In this document: piece after piece, positions 34,507 to 44,411 of the stretch
How the letters are laid out: every line of letters begins with the position of its first letter
How positions within the stretch are numbered: position 1 is the first letter of the stretch
From: Branchiostoma belcheri
Lineage: Eukaryota > Chordata > Leptocardii > Amphioxiformes > Branchiostomatidae
NCBI RefSeq assembly: GCF_001625305.1
Contig: NW_017804020.1
Span: 3,598,786-3,662,785 of the forward strand
DNA length: 64,000 nucleotides
Direction of reading: 5' to 3'
Notes under the pieces: generated by a model
What the model saw: only the letters and a program-made list of their open reading frames with translations
Databases searched by the model: none
What the model was told of the DNA's origin: nothing
Made by a program: the position numbers and the translations under genes

Positions 34507-36561
34507 TCACACCAGCTCTGGTCTGGGCTCCGTCTTTCCGCATTTCCTGTAGAGAACAAAAAATACATGATGTAACTATGATGTATGAATCATAGTGAAG
34601 TTATACATCGTCAAACATTTGACAATGGTGCAGTTCCTTTATTTTGCAACACTTATTGATATTTAGAGCATCCACGTGGCGCCACCTGTTAAATTGTATG
34701 AAAAGTGTAGCATTTGGCCCCAGAACGTACGGGATATAATGTATGAGTCACAATGAGGTTAAATATCGTCAAACATTTAGCAATGGTCCTTTATTTTGCA
34801 ACATTGTTGATATTTAGAGCATTCGCATGGCGCCACCTGTTAAAATGTACAAAAAGTGCAGCATTTACCCCCTCAGTAAATTTTTTTCATTGACCGTTCC
34901 CAGGCATTAACTGAACTGGTGAACGATACATACTATCAATCAATTGCTCTTTAAACCATGTAAAGCTGTGGTCACAGTTCAAGGAAACTAGCATAGACAA
35001 AAGCGGAGTCCTCGCAAAGCGAAACGGCGACACCCTCAGACATACCGGCGCCTGGGTCTTCCCCCCTCTCACTGGTAATGCGATATCCTTTTAATAGCGC
35101 CTAATCCAGCTAGCCTCTTCCAGGCTTCGGGAGGCGGCTGGGAAGAGTAGAAATTGAAAAACTAGAGAGATAACATGCCGGGAGAGTTGAAGCAAATTGT
35201 ACTTTTCTAGCGGACCAACTTCCTCGGCATGATATCTCTCAATTTCTACTCTTCCAACCGCTTCCTGAAGCCTGGTAGAGGCTATAATCAAGCCAGAATG
35301 GCTGCATTTTGTATTAGCGATTCTACTTAGTATCTGGCTATTTAACACAACCGTCGATTGGCAAGAACAACGACTTCTAGAATACAAATACACACGTACA
35401 TATCTAGACTGATGATAAAATGTGTACATTATACCCTACCTGTAAATGATGCACCCCATTCCCAGCACCAGTAGTGCGACCAGGGCTCCCCCCAGAGCGG
35501 ACACGATGATGTAAATGTCCCATAACTCCAGTTGCGAGGCTTCTTGCAGGGCCAGGATGTTTGGTCTGTCGCACCGCTCTCCCATGTACTCCAAGGGACA
35601 ACTGTGGGTCCAACAACGACGTTTTGAAAGTGTACAAACTTCACACATTATACTATAATGGTTCATACACCTTCCAACAAAAGTTCTTGAAATACTACAA
35701 ATACATATGCTCACCCTCACCATGAAATTCGCACAACATGGTGCTATTATATATTTTTTTCATTTACTATGGGCACAGTTTTAAGTATTATGACCTCTAA
35801 GTCTAATATTTTGCGAAGCGGAGCATAGAAGTGTTAGGATGTGGTCAAACATATGAAAAAATGTTGAATAGTATTATCATAGGAAATTAATCAATCTCAC
35901 TACATATACCTACTGCGTTCTATATGGTATACACAGGAGAGTTTGGGACACACGAGGCAAGAAGGTCATTGATAATTTACTCTATAGCAATTATCATTAA
36001 TTCATGGTTCTGAAGAATCTGTTCCCAGCCTTCAGTGGAACTTCGCACTACGCACTTGGGCAATGGCCGCCATCTTGAAATGGCGGTCACTTTGACCTTA
36101 ACTAAAGCTCCTGTCACACATTCAGAACCAAGCGAATAGGAGGGATTCCTTACCTGCATCTGGGTCTGCTTATACCCGGGATTCTCTCACACTCTCCGCC
36201 GTTCAGACAGAAGCCGTCATACTCCGGACCGCACGGCACACCCTGGGATGTTAGCTCCAGCGGTACGGGGTCTGAGGGGGAGAGTCAAGAGCAAAAGTCA
36301 AGATCAGTTGAACGATAAATGACACAGAAATTACGACAAAAATCAGACAAGCTCAGTAATTTTTTTCTTTCCAAATGCAACGCAAACGCTCGTCTGATAT
36401 CTATTCCACACTAAAGACTATGAAAATGTGATCTTTTGTGACACAAAGAAAGAAATGAACATTATGTACTTACATGTGCCTTGTGAAAATGCCGGGATGG
36501 CAGACAGGCAGATCACGAAGCAAAACTGCAAAAGGCGCCGTGCGAGGAGAGAAGTTGTCAT
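34507..36561 (-). CDS. EGF-receptor-ligand-like type I membrane protein (EGF gene 1), complete
   Basis: Exons on the - strand are 36561-36474, 36271-36154, 35601-35440 and 34546-34507; phases 1, 2, 2; 408 bases or 135 residues. It has a signal peptide with hydrophobic core FCFVICLSAIPAF. The single EGF domain has cysteines at residues 43, 51, 57, 68, 70 and 79 with spacing 7-5-10-1-8, the spacing of EGF-receptor ligands. GERC at the last cysteine keeps the Arg that is critical in EGF, and Ile lies five residues later, where EGF has Leu47. The intron between cysteines 4 and 5 is in phase 2, as in vertebrate EGF ligands. The membrane segment is about residues 98-121. The cytoplasmic tail of about 13 residues ends PRPELV. 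By family knowledge it should be a juxtacrine or shed ErbB ligand; an unrelated one-EGF membrane protein is the alternative. Intron 3 carries a family B MITE. Confidence 0.85.
35111..35284. mobile_element. MITE, family B
   Basis: This 174-base palindrome is flanked by 9-base duplications TAATCCAGC (35102-35110) and TAATCAAGC (35285-35293), one mismatch. It lies in intron 3 of EGF gene 1. Confidence 0.88.
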
Positions 36562-36949
36562 CTTGCCTGGTATTTTACCGTCAGAGTAGTGTCGACAGGG
36601 ATACAAGTAAACTTTAGTGACAGGTACAGGAAATATCTGGCTTGCCTGGCTATGCGCTTCTGTCGACCAAGTGCTGTTTGTTGTCAACTTTTACTCCCTT
36701 ATAAACGGTCCAGGATCGGATCATCGTCTTAAAACTTGCGACATTCCGGTGGAGTTGTTCATCAGAGTCTGTGAATAGACCGGTTCCGCCCCCTCCTCTT
36801 TGCGTCACGGCACGGGACGTCCCACGTTCTGGGAACAAACAACGGAAATCCCCGTGTAACCCTTGACTCTGCCCCGTGAGTTCACCCCCGGGCTTGGCTC
36901 TGTTCCGGTGGGAATGTTGTCAATCCTTTCAACCCCTAGGTATACTCTA

Positions 36950-37010
36950 CTCTCCAAGCAGAGGTTTGGTTTGGGGCTATTTTTGGCGTGTTTTTAGGCT
37001 TTTTTACCAG
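36950..37010. mobile_element. Left end of a family A MITE running into the gap
   Basis: TACTCTCCAAGCAGAGGT is followed by a fold-back-like arm that stops at the Ns. The gap may be a palindrome that would not assemble. Confidence 0.7.
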
Positions 37011-37734
37011 NNNNNNNNNNNNNNNNNNNNNNNNNNNNNNNNNNNNNNNNNNNNNNNNNNNNNNNNNNNNNNNNNNNNNNNNNNNNNNNNNNNNNNNNNN
37101 NNNNNNNNNNNNNNNNNNNNNNNNNNNNNNNNNNNNNNNNNNNNNNNNNNNNNNNNNNNNNNNNNNNNNNNNNNNNNNNNNNNNNNNNNNNNNNNNNNNN
37201 NNNNNNNNNNNNNNNNNNNNNNNNNNNNNNNNNNNNNNNNNNNNNNNNNNNNNNNNNNNNNNNNNNNNNNNNNNNNNNNNNNNNNNNNNNNNNNNNNNNN
37301 NNNNNNNNNNNNNNNNNNNNNNNNNNNNNNNNNNNNNNNNNNNNNNNNNNNNNNNNNNNNNNNNNNNNNNNNNNNNNNNNNNNNNNNNNNNNNNNNNNNN
37401 NNNNNNNNNNNNNNNNNNNNNNNNNNNNNNNNNNNNNNNNNNNNNNNNNNNNNNNNNNNNNNNNNNNNNNNNNNNNNNNNNNNNNNNNNNNNNNNNNNNN
37501 NNNNNNNNNNNNNNNNNNNNNNNNNNNNNNNNNNNNNNNNNNNNNNNNNNNNNNNNNNNNNNNNNNNNNNNNNNNNNNNNNNNNNNNNNNNNNNNNNNNN
37601 NNNNNNNNNNNNNNNNNNNNNNNNNNNNNNNNNNNNNNNNNNNNNNNNNNNNNNNNNNNNNNNNNNNNNNNNNNNNNNNNNNNNNNNNNNNNNNNNNNNN
37701 NNNNNNNNNNNNNNNNNNNNNNNNNNNNNNNNNN
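37011..37734. other. Assembly gap (724 N)
   Basis: A continuous run of N. Open frames that run across it are artefacts. The right flank (37735-37865) resembles nothing that I can name. Confidence 1.
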
Positions 37735-38871
37735 AAAACTTATCACGGAAGTCTTATGTTTGTAACATTTGGCGGATAGCTTTCTTAAAGTTAGATGTGC
37801 TGGTCAGTGTTTTGATTTGTAGTGGTAATTTGTTCCAAATTCAGGGGTTTGAAATTCAGATGTCAAATCGATAATTTCGTAGCCTTACCAGCGGTCAAAA
37901 AAAATCGGTGGGTTTTTGTTTTTGGTAGGGCCGGAACCTGAAACACAACATTTTTTTTCCTCAGCCTGGTCGAAGTTACCGCGGGTTCACACCGACCTTC
38001 TGAAGACAGGAATAGGCCAGTGTTTGACGTGCGTGGTTGTGTCATGGCGTCTCTGGTACTTCCCGCCAAATGTTGGAAACGTTCCATATGTGTACAGTAC
38101 AACAGCTGAAGCATTGTTTATACAGATGATCCACTTTCACTAGCACTACTGATGACTGGTGACTTACATGATTATACTTCATGAAAAAATTTACATGTAA
38201 GATGAAGTTTATTTGAGGTCTGGAATAATTTTCCAATTATGTTTAAGGTATAGATTAACACAAATAAAGTTAATGCATAGATAGTTTTATTTTTTTTTAC
38301 TCCACGGAAAAGTTTAATTATAAGATGAAGTTTATTTCTAAAGTAACAGGCTGTATGATTAAGGTAACGTATAGATTAACTCGACTTTCTTAAAATTTGT
38401 ATGTTATTACATTTTCTTCTGGAAGACTATCGCAGTTGAAGACACATTTTTTTCAAGTTTAAATATCGATTGAGTAGAACTTCTACGGCTGAATGTAATC
38501 AATTCAGTCAATATTATGTCAAAATAGCTACTTGTATTTGATTTCCTTGTTTATGTCAAAATAAAATATTGACGGTCTAGGAGCGGAAGTATATGGTTTT
38601 ATCAGTCATGTACATGTAATTACAACAACACAGGTCCGTAAACAGGCGGATATACACGTGGGTGTAGGGTAATAACACAGGAAACGTTTATTCAACTTGA
38701 CGTAAATCCATCAAATCCATCAAGAAAAGGGAAAGTCCCAGTCGGGAAAATTTCCTGCAAACTCACTGACGATGAGTGAGAAAGACACCGTCAGAATCGC
38801 AATTACACAAAGGGGGAGGGGGCGGTGCAAATAAACAGTAAGCTCAGATCAACCACGTCAGTAGCCTGGTA

Positions 38872-39521
38872 TCCAGTCTGATTCACGTGGTCGGGGCCGC
38901 GAGAGCTCTGTCCCGCCCGCCTCACATAGGTTTCCCGGTGTGTATTTCACGAGAGATTGATTAGCCCTGTTACGCCTCTTATTAGCGTAACACTCCTACC
39001 GGGACGGTCTGTTGCACTGGGCGGGGGAAGCTATTAGAGCCCCCGAAGGCACAACCTGCCTGAACACCCCAATAGGCAATATCCCCAATCACCTTATAAG
39101 GCCATGTTGATTTGATTATATGGATGACATCCTCTGGGAACCCCAAAACTGATGCGCGCGTGCGAATAAAAAAAAAGTTTTGCAAAAAAAAAAAGTTGCT
39201 TTCACTATGAAATCTACGTGGTCAAGAAGGTGGAACAAATGGCACAGAATATGTTATGGCGAATAATTTACTCTTCGAATTTATTTTTTTACATTTTTGT
39301 CCTTTTTCCTTTGATTTTGGCATTCTACGACATTGGTATCGTTTCTAAATGTTTTCCTTGCAACTTATGGTATATTTTTGCTCATTTAGCAACTGTTTTG
39401 CACGATTTACAGTATGGTTGAAAACTTCTTTTTTTTTTTTGGAAACGGCCGAAAATTCATGCGCGCGCGGATGTCATCCATATAATCAAATCAACATGGC
39501 CTAAGACTGAATACCAGGCTA
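38872..39521. mobile_element. MITE, family D (TAGCCTGGTATCCAGTCT ends), carrying a nested element
   Basis: The ends TAGCCTGGTATCCAGTCTGA and AGACTGAATACCAGGCTA are inverted. An exact 9-base duplication CCACGTCAG flanks it (38863-38871 and 39522-39530). The left 230 bases match the intact copy at 43459-43724 closely; the rest is a second MITE at 39098-39503. Confidence 0.92.
39098..39503. mobile_element. MITE with AGGCCATGTTGATTTGATTA ends, nested
   Basis: The terminal inverted repeats are over 30 bases (to TATGGATGACATCC and its reverse complement at 39469-39500). It interrupts the family D element. Diverged relatives are at 48381-48780 and 25530-25990, sharing GATGACATCCTCTG. Confidence 0.85.
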
Positions 39522-39774
39522 CCACGTCAGGAGATACGGTTCAAAGTCCCTTGTTGAAACGTATGAGTGGCTCGCGCCAGTGACGACAATGGTGTACTCC
39601 CGCAGAGTTAGACTCAGCCGGTGTTGGCACGAGTTCAGGAGCCACTATCACTAAGCATGATGTAACTTAATTATCAGTAGATAACTCAATATCCGACTGA
39701 CTCTGTGAGTGTGAATGTCAACATTGTGGGGAACACAAAGTTTCCGCTGTCAAAGCATGCAGCATGACTTGTTC

Positions 39775-40175
39775 AGGGGTGCCAAAGAGTTCATACGATC
39801 CATTACTAGAAACATACGAATTTTACGGAATACATACGATCCATTACTAGAAACATACGAATTTTACGGAATACATACGATCCATTACTAGAAACATACG
39901 AATTTTACGGAATACATACGATCCATTACTAGAAACATACGAATTTTACGGAATACATACGATCCATTACTAGAAACATACGAATTTTACGGAATACATA
40001 CGATCCATTACTAGAAACATGCGAATTTTACGGAATACATACGATCCATCATTAGAAACATTCGAATTTTACAGAATACATACGATCCTTACTATCTGGT
40101 GACTTGCGCTACGATTCTCATCCTAGCCCTTAATTCTATTTGGTTTAGAATACAGGATAATTCTTTGGCACTCCT
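39775..40175. repeat. 41-base minisatellite enclosed by short inverted ends
   Basis: About seven copies of a 41-base unit (CGATCCATTACTAGAAACAT, then ACGAATTTTACGGAATACAT) run from about 39793 to 40090. Most copies are identical and the last two have substitutions. The outer ends AGGGGTGCCAAAG and CTTTGGCACTCCT are inverted and match those of the element at 8533-8797. Confidence 0.9.
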
Positions 40176-41319
40176 CAAAGTAATTTACATTTTACGATTC
40201 TGATTGACGCTCTGTTGTATATATTGTTAGTTTGGGTTGGTTTATTGTTTTTCCGTTCATTATTTCATAGTTTTGCATGTTATTCTATACAGGACACACA
40301 TGTAAAGAAGTGTGGTAACCACTGAGCGCGTCCATCGTGTATAAAGAAAAATAAATAATTAATAAAAAGTGACTGTCAACTGTTGATACATGTACAAAAT
40401 AAATTATCACGAGAAAAAGTGACTTGTGACTTAAACCTTAATCGTCATTGCCATGATATATTAGTACTGATATCACTGGTACCAGACTGTTTCTCGGGGC
40501 AAAAAAAAATTTAGTAACATCTATCACACGGCCATAGGCCCTGGAAACAGTCTGGCATCCAGGCTAAGTTACTAACAGACTCTGAATGCAAGAAACCGTG
40601 CCCTAAGGAACACAGAACAGCACAAATTTCGTTGTTTTCAAAACCGCCGCCGTATGTTTACAAAACACACACACTGGTACTACCGTTTACCAGTCACCCT
40701 ACTCCTGATGATGACCTTTGACCCTAACTACTGTTGGTACAGTGAAAGTACGTCACCTCAGTTTGAGTTTCCAGGCTATTCCAAATACTTTTTGTGGTTT
40801 GTGTCACCCTCAGCTGTACATGTATGTAGTCGTACTGTGTAATCAGTATTTTGTAAGTGATTCGGAAGACCAAATTAAATCTGAAAAGCCTTAGTGCACC
40901 CGTGTGAGAAACAGTTATGTGGATAAAAAAACTGTTATGATCACATTCATTCATATTTGTTTATCTATCTAAAGAACAAATATACAGTGCCACCGATTTT
41001 GACATGCAAGTTCCATCAACACTTTTACACAATGCGACAGAATGTTCGAAGTTTTAAATCTACATAACATATTGTTTCTGGCTTATATATAGTCCTTCTT
41101 TCAAATTATAATATTTAAAAACATTTTCAGTGAATCAGTATTGAGTATTCTGTCGAGCTAGCGACGTTTGTTTTTTCTTATCGCAGTCGTCCGTAAACCA
41201 CTAAGTAGCCCAAATAGCCGCAATTCCGTACAGGTAATAACCCTTTACTTCCGAGAAGTCTCGACATTCTTACAGCTCAACACTACCTGCGTCCTGTGTC
41301 TTTCCAACACCTTAAGATC

Positions 41320-43399
41320 ATGTATCCCGTGACTAAACTTTTCTTCCTTTGTGTCACCGCGTCGGTAGCGTTTTCGAAGAACTCTGTGGAAGTCAACGAC
41401 GTGGTGGTCCAGACAGAAGGTGGGTCACAACAGGTGTCTGATGGTATGTGGGTGTGTTTAGCGCTATATGAGAACAACATACGGTAACGCTCCCAGGACA
41501 TATAGCATATCTTATACAACGCTATTTAATAGTAAATGCCGTATTTCTAATTTCTGTCGAATTTTTTCAAGGTAATTTTAAGGCAAGCCGAGAAAAGAAA
41601 CTCAAAGTAATGTTGAAGGAAAGTTTGTCCTTGGCATAACTGTCTGCAAAGATGATGAAACCCGACGGAATATAAATATTAACACCGTCCATGACTAAGT
41701 AAGTAAACAGCATGGGGTCATAAATAGCCACAAACCACAAGAGCTGTAGGTTCTATGTACGTTATTCTAGACAGGAAACAATAGCCTCTACCAGGCTTTG
41801 GGAGGTGGCTGGAAAGGGTAGAGAGGACATTTTTTCGGGTGCGGCAAAATGTACTCTTTAGCAGACCCTCTCTCTCGGCATATTATCAATTCCAACTTTC
41901 CACAAAAACTGTACACCTTTTATATTACGTCCTACTAGTTTTATCCTGGTGGTTAACATATAAACCTTTCCAGGTAATGCGATCGTTGAAGAAATAACTA
42001 CCGAAAATATCACAACACCGACAACGGTGACCTCTGGCGATGACCACTACGTCGAGTGTCCACCCATGTTTGATGGCTACTGTTTGCACGGTGGGACCTG
42101 TCTCTACCTGCCTGACCACCCGGACCCCAACCAGCGGCCACTCTGCCGGTAGGGACGGCCTGCAGTTTTTACCTTCGCCAAGAAGGCTATGTTTTTAGAG
42201 GTGTTCGTGTGTGTGTCTGTATGTCTGTAAACAGGATAACTCAAGAAGGCTTTAATGGATTGTCTTGATATTTGGTAGGTAAGTAGGTCTCGATTAGATC
42301 TCAAAATGGTTACATTTTGGGCCTCCTAGCGGCTTGTTATGGTACTGCGGCTGAACTTCCGGTTTTGATATCTCATAATCTACAAATGGCTTCATACTCG
42401 TATCAGAGAAAGGTAACAGTGTACGTACATATGTACACATCTACGAGGCTGTACGTGTATATAGTTGGTAATTTTTGAGCCGGAAAAAATCTTTACTGAA
42501 AAAAAGCTGAAAGGGGTTTGAAAACTGCACATCAATTGCAAAGTTGTGGGATGAATGACTTGAATTTTTTTTAATAACTATCATCACTTCAATCAAAAGT
42601 GACCTTTTCATATCCTCACCACAGCTGCACCCCTGAATACACGGGGTCTCGCTGCCAAGTGGGTAATATCAACACCCGGCGGGGCATGTCAGCCGGGCCG
42701 AGCTCAACATCCAACCATGCCGTCATGATCACCGCTGTCTCCGGCGTACTGTCCGTGGTGTCCGTGGTGGTTTTGCTGGGGGCAGTTTTCCTAGGCTGGA
42801 GGTGAGTGGTACAACTTTCTTAAAGCCACACCAATTTAATTTGTCGGTTCTCGGATTCGCCTCTTCATTTTTTTCTGAATTGGAAAAAAAACACATTCTG
42901 GTTCTGAATCAACTAAAATGCTCTTATTTTGCCCTCAACAGTTCAGGAAAGTCCTTGTCTTCCTAGTTCCTACAGTTTTCCCATCTATCAATGCAGTGGT
43001 TTGATTGAAATTTCAAAATTCATTGTCTAAATATTAACCCAGCCTTTGTGTTGACTTCATGGCTCCTATCGTAGCATTTGGGGGTATAATAGGATGCCTA
43101 GACCTGTTATTTTTTTTTATTTTTTTTCACTGTCGCTTCATATTTTTTTCTGAAAAACATCCGAGAACCAACAAATTAAGGTGGTGTGGCCTAAAGATAA
43201 CTTGCGTAACCTTTCATCTTACTTCAAGTGCCTCTGTATTGTTATTTCTATTTGACTCAAAGCCATCTCTAAAGCTAACTGCTCTACTTTCTCCAGGGTG
43301 TACCGCCGGCGTAAGGCTGGTTACGACGTCCAGGCCGACAGTGGTGTGTCACAGGCTGATGACAAAACTGGATACGGGAGCACGACAGCTCTGAACTGA
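41320..43399 (+). CDS. EGF-receptor-ligand-like type I membrane protein (EGF gene 2), complete
   Basis: Exons are 41320-41443, 41974-42148, 42625-42801 and 43297-43399; phases 1, 2, 2; 579 bases or 192 residues. The start gives a leader with core LFFLCVTASVAF; an in-frame ATG at 41296 would add eight residues. A second phase-1 donor (GAAG|GTGGGT, exon end 41419) could remove eight residues. A Thr/Ser-rich spacer with a possible N-glycosylation site (NIT, residue 53) precedes the EGF domain. Its cysteines are 70, 78, 84, 99, 101 and 110, with GSRC at the end, Ile at +5, and a phase-2 intron between cysteines 4 and 5. Residues 89-96 (DHPDPNQR) are shared with EGF gene 3 only. The membrane segment is about 133-157, followed by RVYRRRK and a 30-residue tail. 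By family knowledge it should be a membrane-anchored ErbB ligand. It converges on EGF gene 3. Confidence 0.85.
41783..41905. mobile_element. Family B MITE, 3' truncated
   Basis: TAGCCTCTACCAGGCTTTGG begins a degraded family B copy. The right end is missing. It lies in intron 1 of EGF gene 2. Confidence 0.65.
42166..42330. repeat. Dispersed repeat starting ACCTTCGCCAAGAAGG
   Basis: ACCTTCGCCAAGAAGGCTAT is followed by GTGTGTCTGTATGTCTGT and TATTTGGTAGGTAAGTAG. The same head occurs inverted next to the CAAA run at 27150-27185. It fills part of intron 2 of EGF gene 2. Confidence 0.6.
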
Positions 43400-43458
43400 C
43401 GCGCAGCGAGTCACTGACACATCAGGCGATGTGTCATCAGCAACAACCGGGCCAAACT

Positions 43459-43724
43459 TATAGCCTGGTATCCAGTCTGATTCGTGGTCGGGGCCGCAAG
43501 AGCTCTGGCCCGTCCGCCTCACATAGCTTTCCCGGTGTGTATTTCACGAGAGATTGATTAGCCCTCCACGAAAACCAAATCCCCAAACATACTGTCTCTT
43601 ATTAGCGTAACTCTCCTACCGGGACGGCCTCTTTAACTGGGCGGGGGAAGCTATTAGAGCCTCCGAAGGCACAACCTGCCTGAACACCCAAACCCCCAAT
43701 CACGTAAGACTGGATATCAGGCTA
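43459..43724. mobile_element. MITE, family D, intact, in a 3' UTR
   Basis: This 266-base element has ends TAGCCTGGTATCCAGTCT and AGACTGGATATCAGGCTA and an exact 9-base duplication GGCCAAACT (43450-43458 and 43725-43733). It sits between the stop codon of EGF gene 2 and its polyadenylation signal, so it should be part of the mRNA. Confidence 0.92.
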
Positions 43725-43738
43725 GGCCAAACTCCTAC

Positions 43739-43744
43739 AATAAA
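43739..43744 (+). promoter_or_regulatory. Polyadenylation signal of EGF gene 2
   Basis: AATAAA lies 340 bases beyond the stop codon, followed about 20 bases later by the GT-rich GTGTGTCGGTCTGTG, a good downstream element. Confidence 0.7.
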
Positions 43745-43862
43745 GCATTTCTGAGAAATGTGTGTCGGTCTGTGCATGGTTTACCTGGAAAGGTTTCACT
43801 TATTGTAAAGCAAGTTTGAAGTGCGATAAGGCGGGAGTACAAGAACAAACGGTGATACATCG

Positions 43863-43868
43863 TTTATT
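43863..43868 (-). promoter_or_regulatory. Polyadenylation signal, probable end of EGF gene 3
   Basis: AATAAA on the - strand, about 545 bases beyond the stop codon at 44412. The ends of the convergent EGF genes 2 and 3 would then be about 100 bases apart. Confidence 0.45.
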
Positions 43869-44411
43869 TTATGAAATTAATAGTACGTATATCAAATTAC
43901 ATGGCAGTAGATATTAAATAAATGTTGTTAGTACTTCCAAATATATACAGATCAATACATATAGTACTTGTTAGTACCTTCAAATATATATAGATCTCGT
44001 CATATTTCTAGTTCATATTTGGCACAAAAATGCACAAACGTTTATAGCGTTGTGTTCTTTTGTTTGTTTCTTAAGCTTTTGTCATGTATACAGCTATCTT
44101 ATGAATGAAAATAACATCAGCCTTCTTCGGTGTATCAGCCAGACTAACTCTTTTGTTTCCAAAGTATAAAGAAAGCTTCAAAATCCCGTATATACAATAC
44201 GTTCGATATATATCACACATAAAATATACAATGTCCGATTGTAGTCAAATTTAAGTGCAGAGATGCCAAATTTGGTTTAACTCAAAATCTATGTAAAGCT
44301 AAGGCAAGCAATAAATAATTTTCTTGCATTTGGTCCCTTCGTAACATGTTTGATGATAAATACGTCCTAATATAATGTTGATTGGGGGTGGAGGTGTGTT
44401 GTTCCGGGTAT

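Larger units (their letters stand above)
36562..41319. other. Intergenic between divergent EGF genes 1 and 2
   Basis: The two genes are transcribed away from each other, so their promoters lie here; I cannot name a core promoter. The block holds a family A MITE end, the assembly gap, nested MITEs, a minisatellite element, and A/T-rich sequence at 37870-38860 and 40180-41300 in which I see nothing. Confidence 0.5.

Noticed and set aside
36876..37874. Open frame of more than 300 codons across the middle of the window
   Set aside because: Almost all of it is the run of N, which cannot contain stops.
39793..40090. CRISPR-like array
   Set aside because: Repeats are contiguous with no unique spacers and the context is animal; it is a minisatellite.
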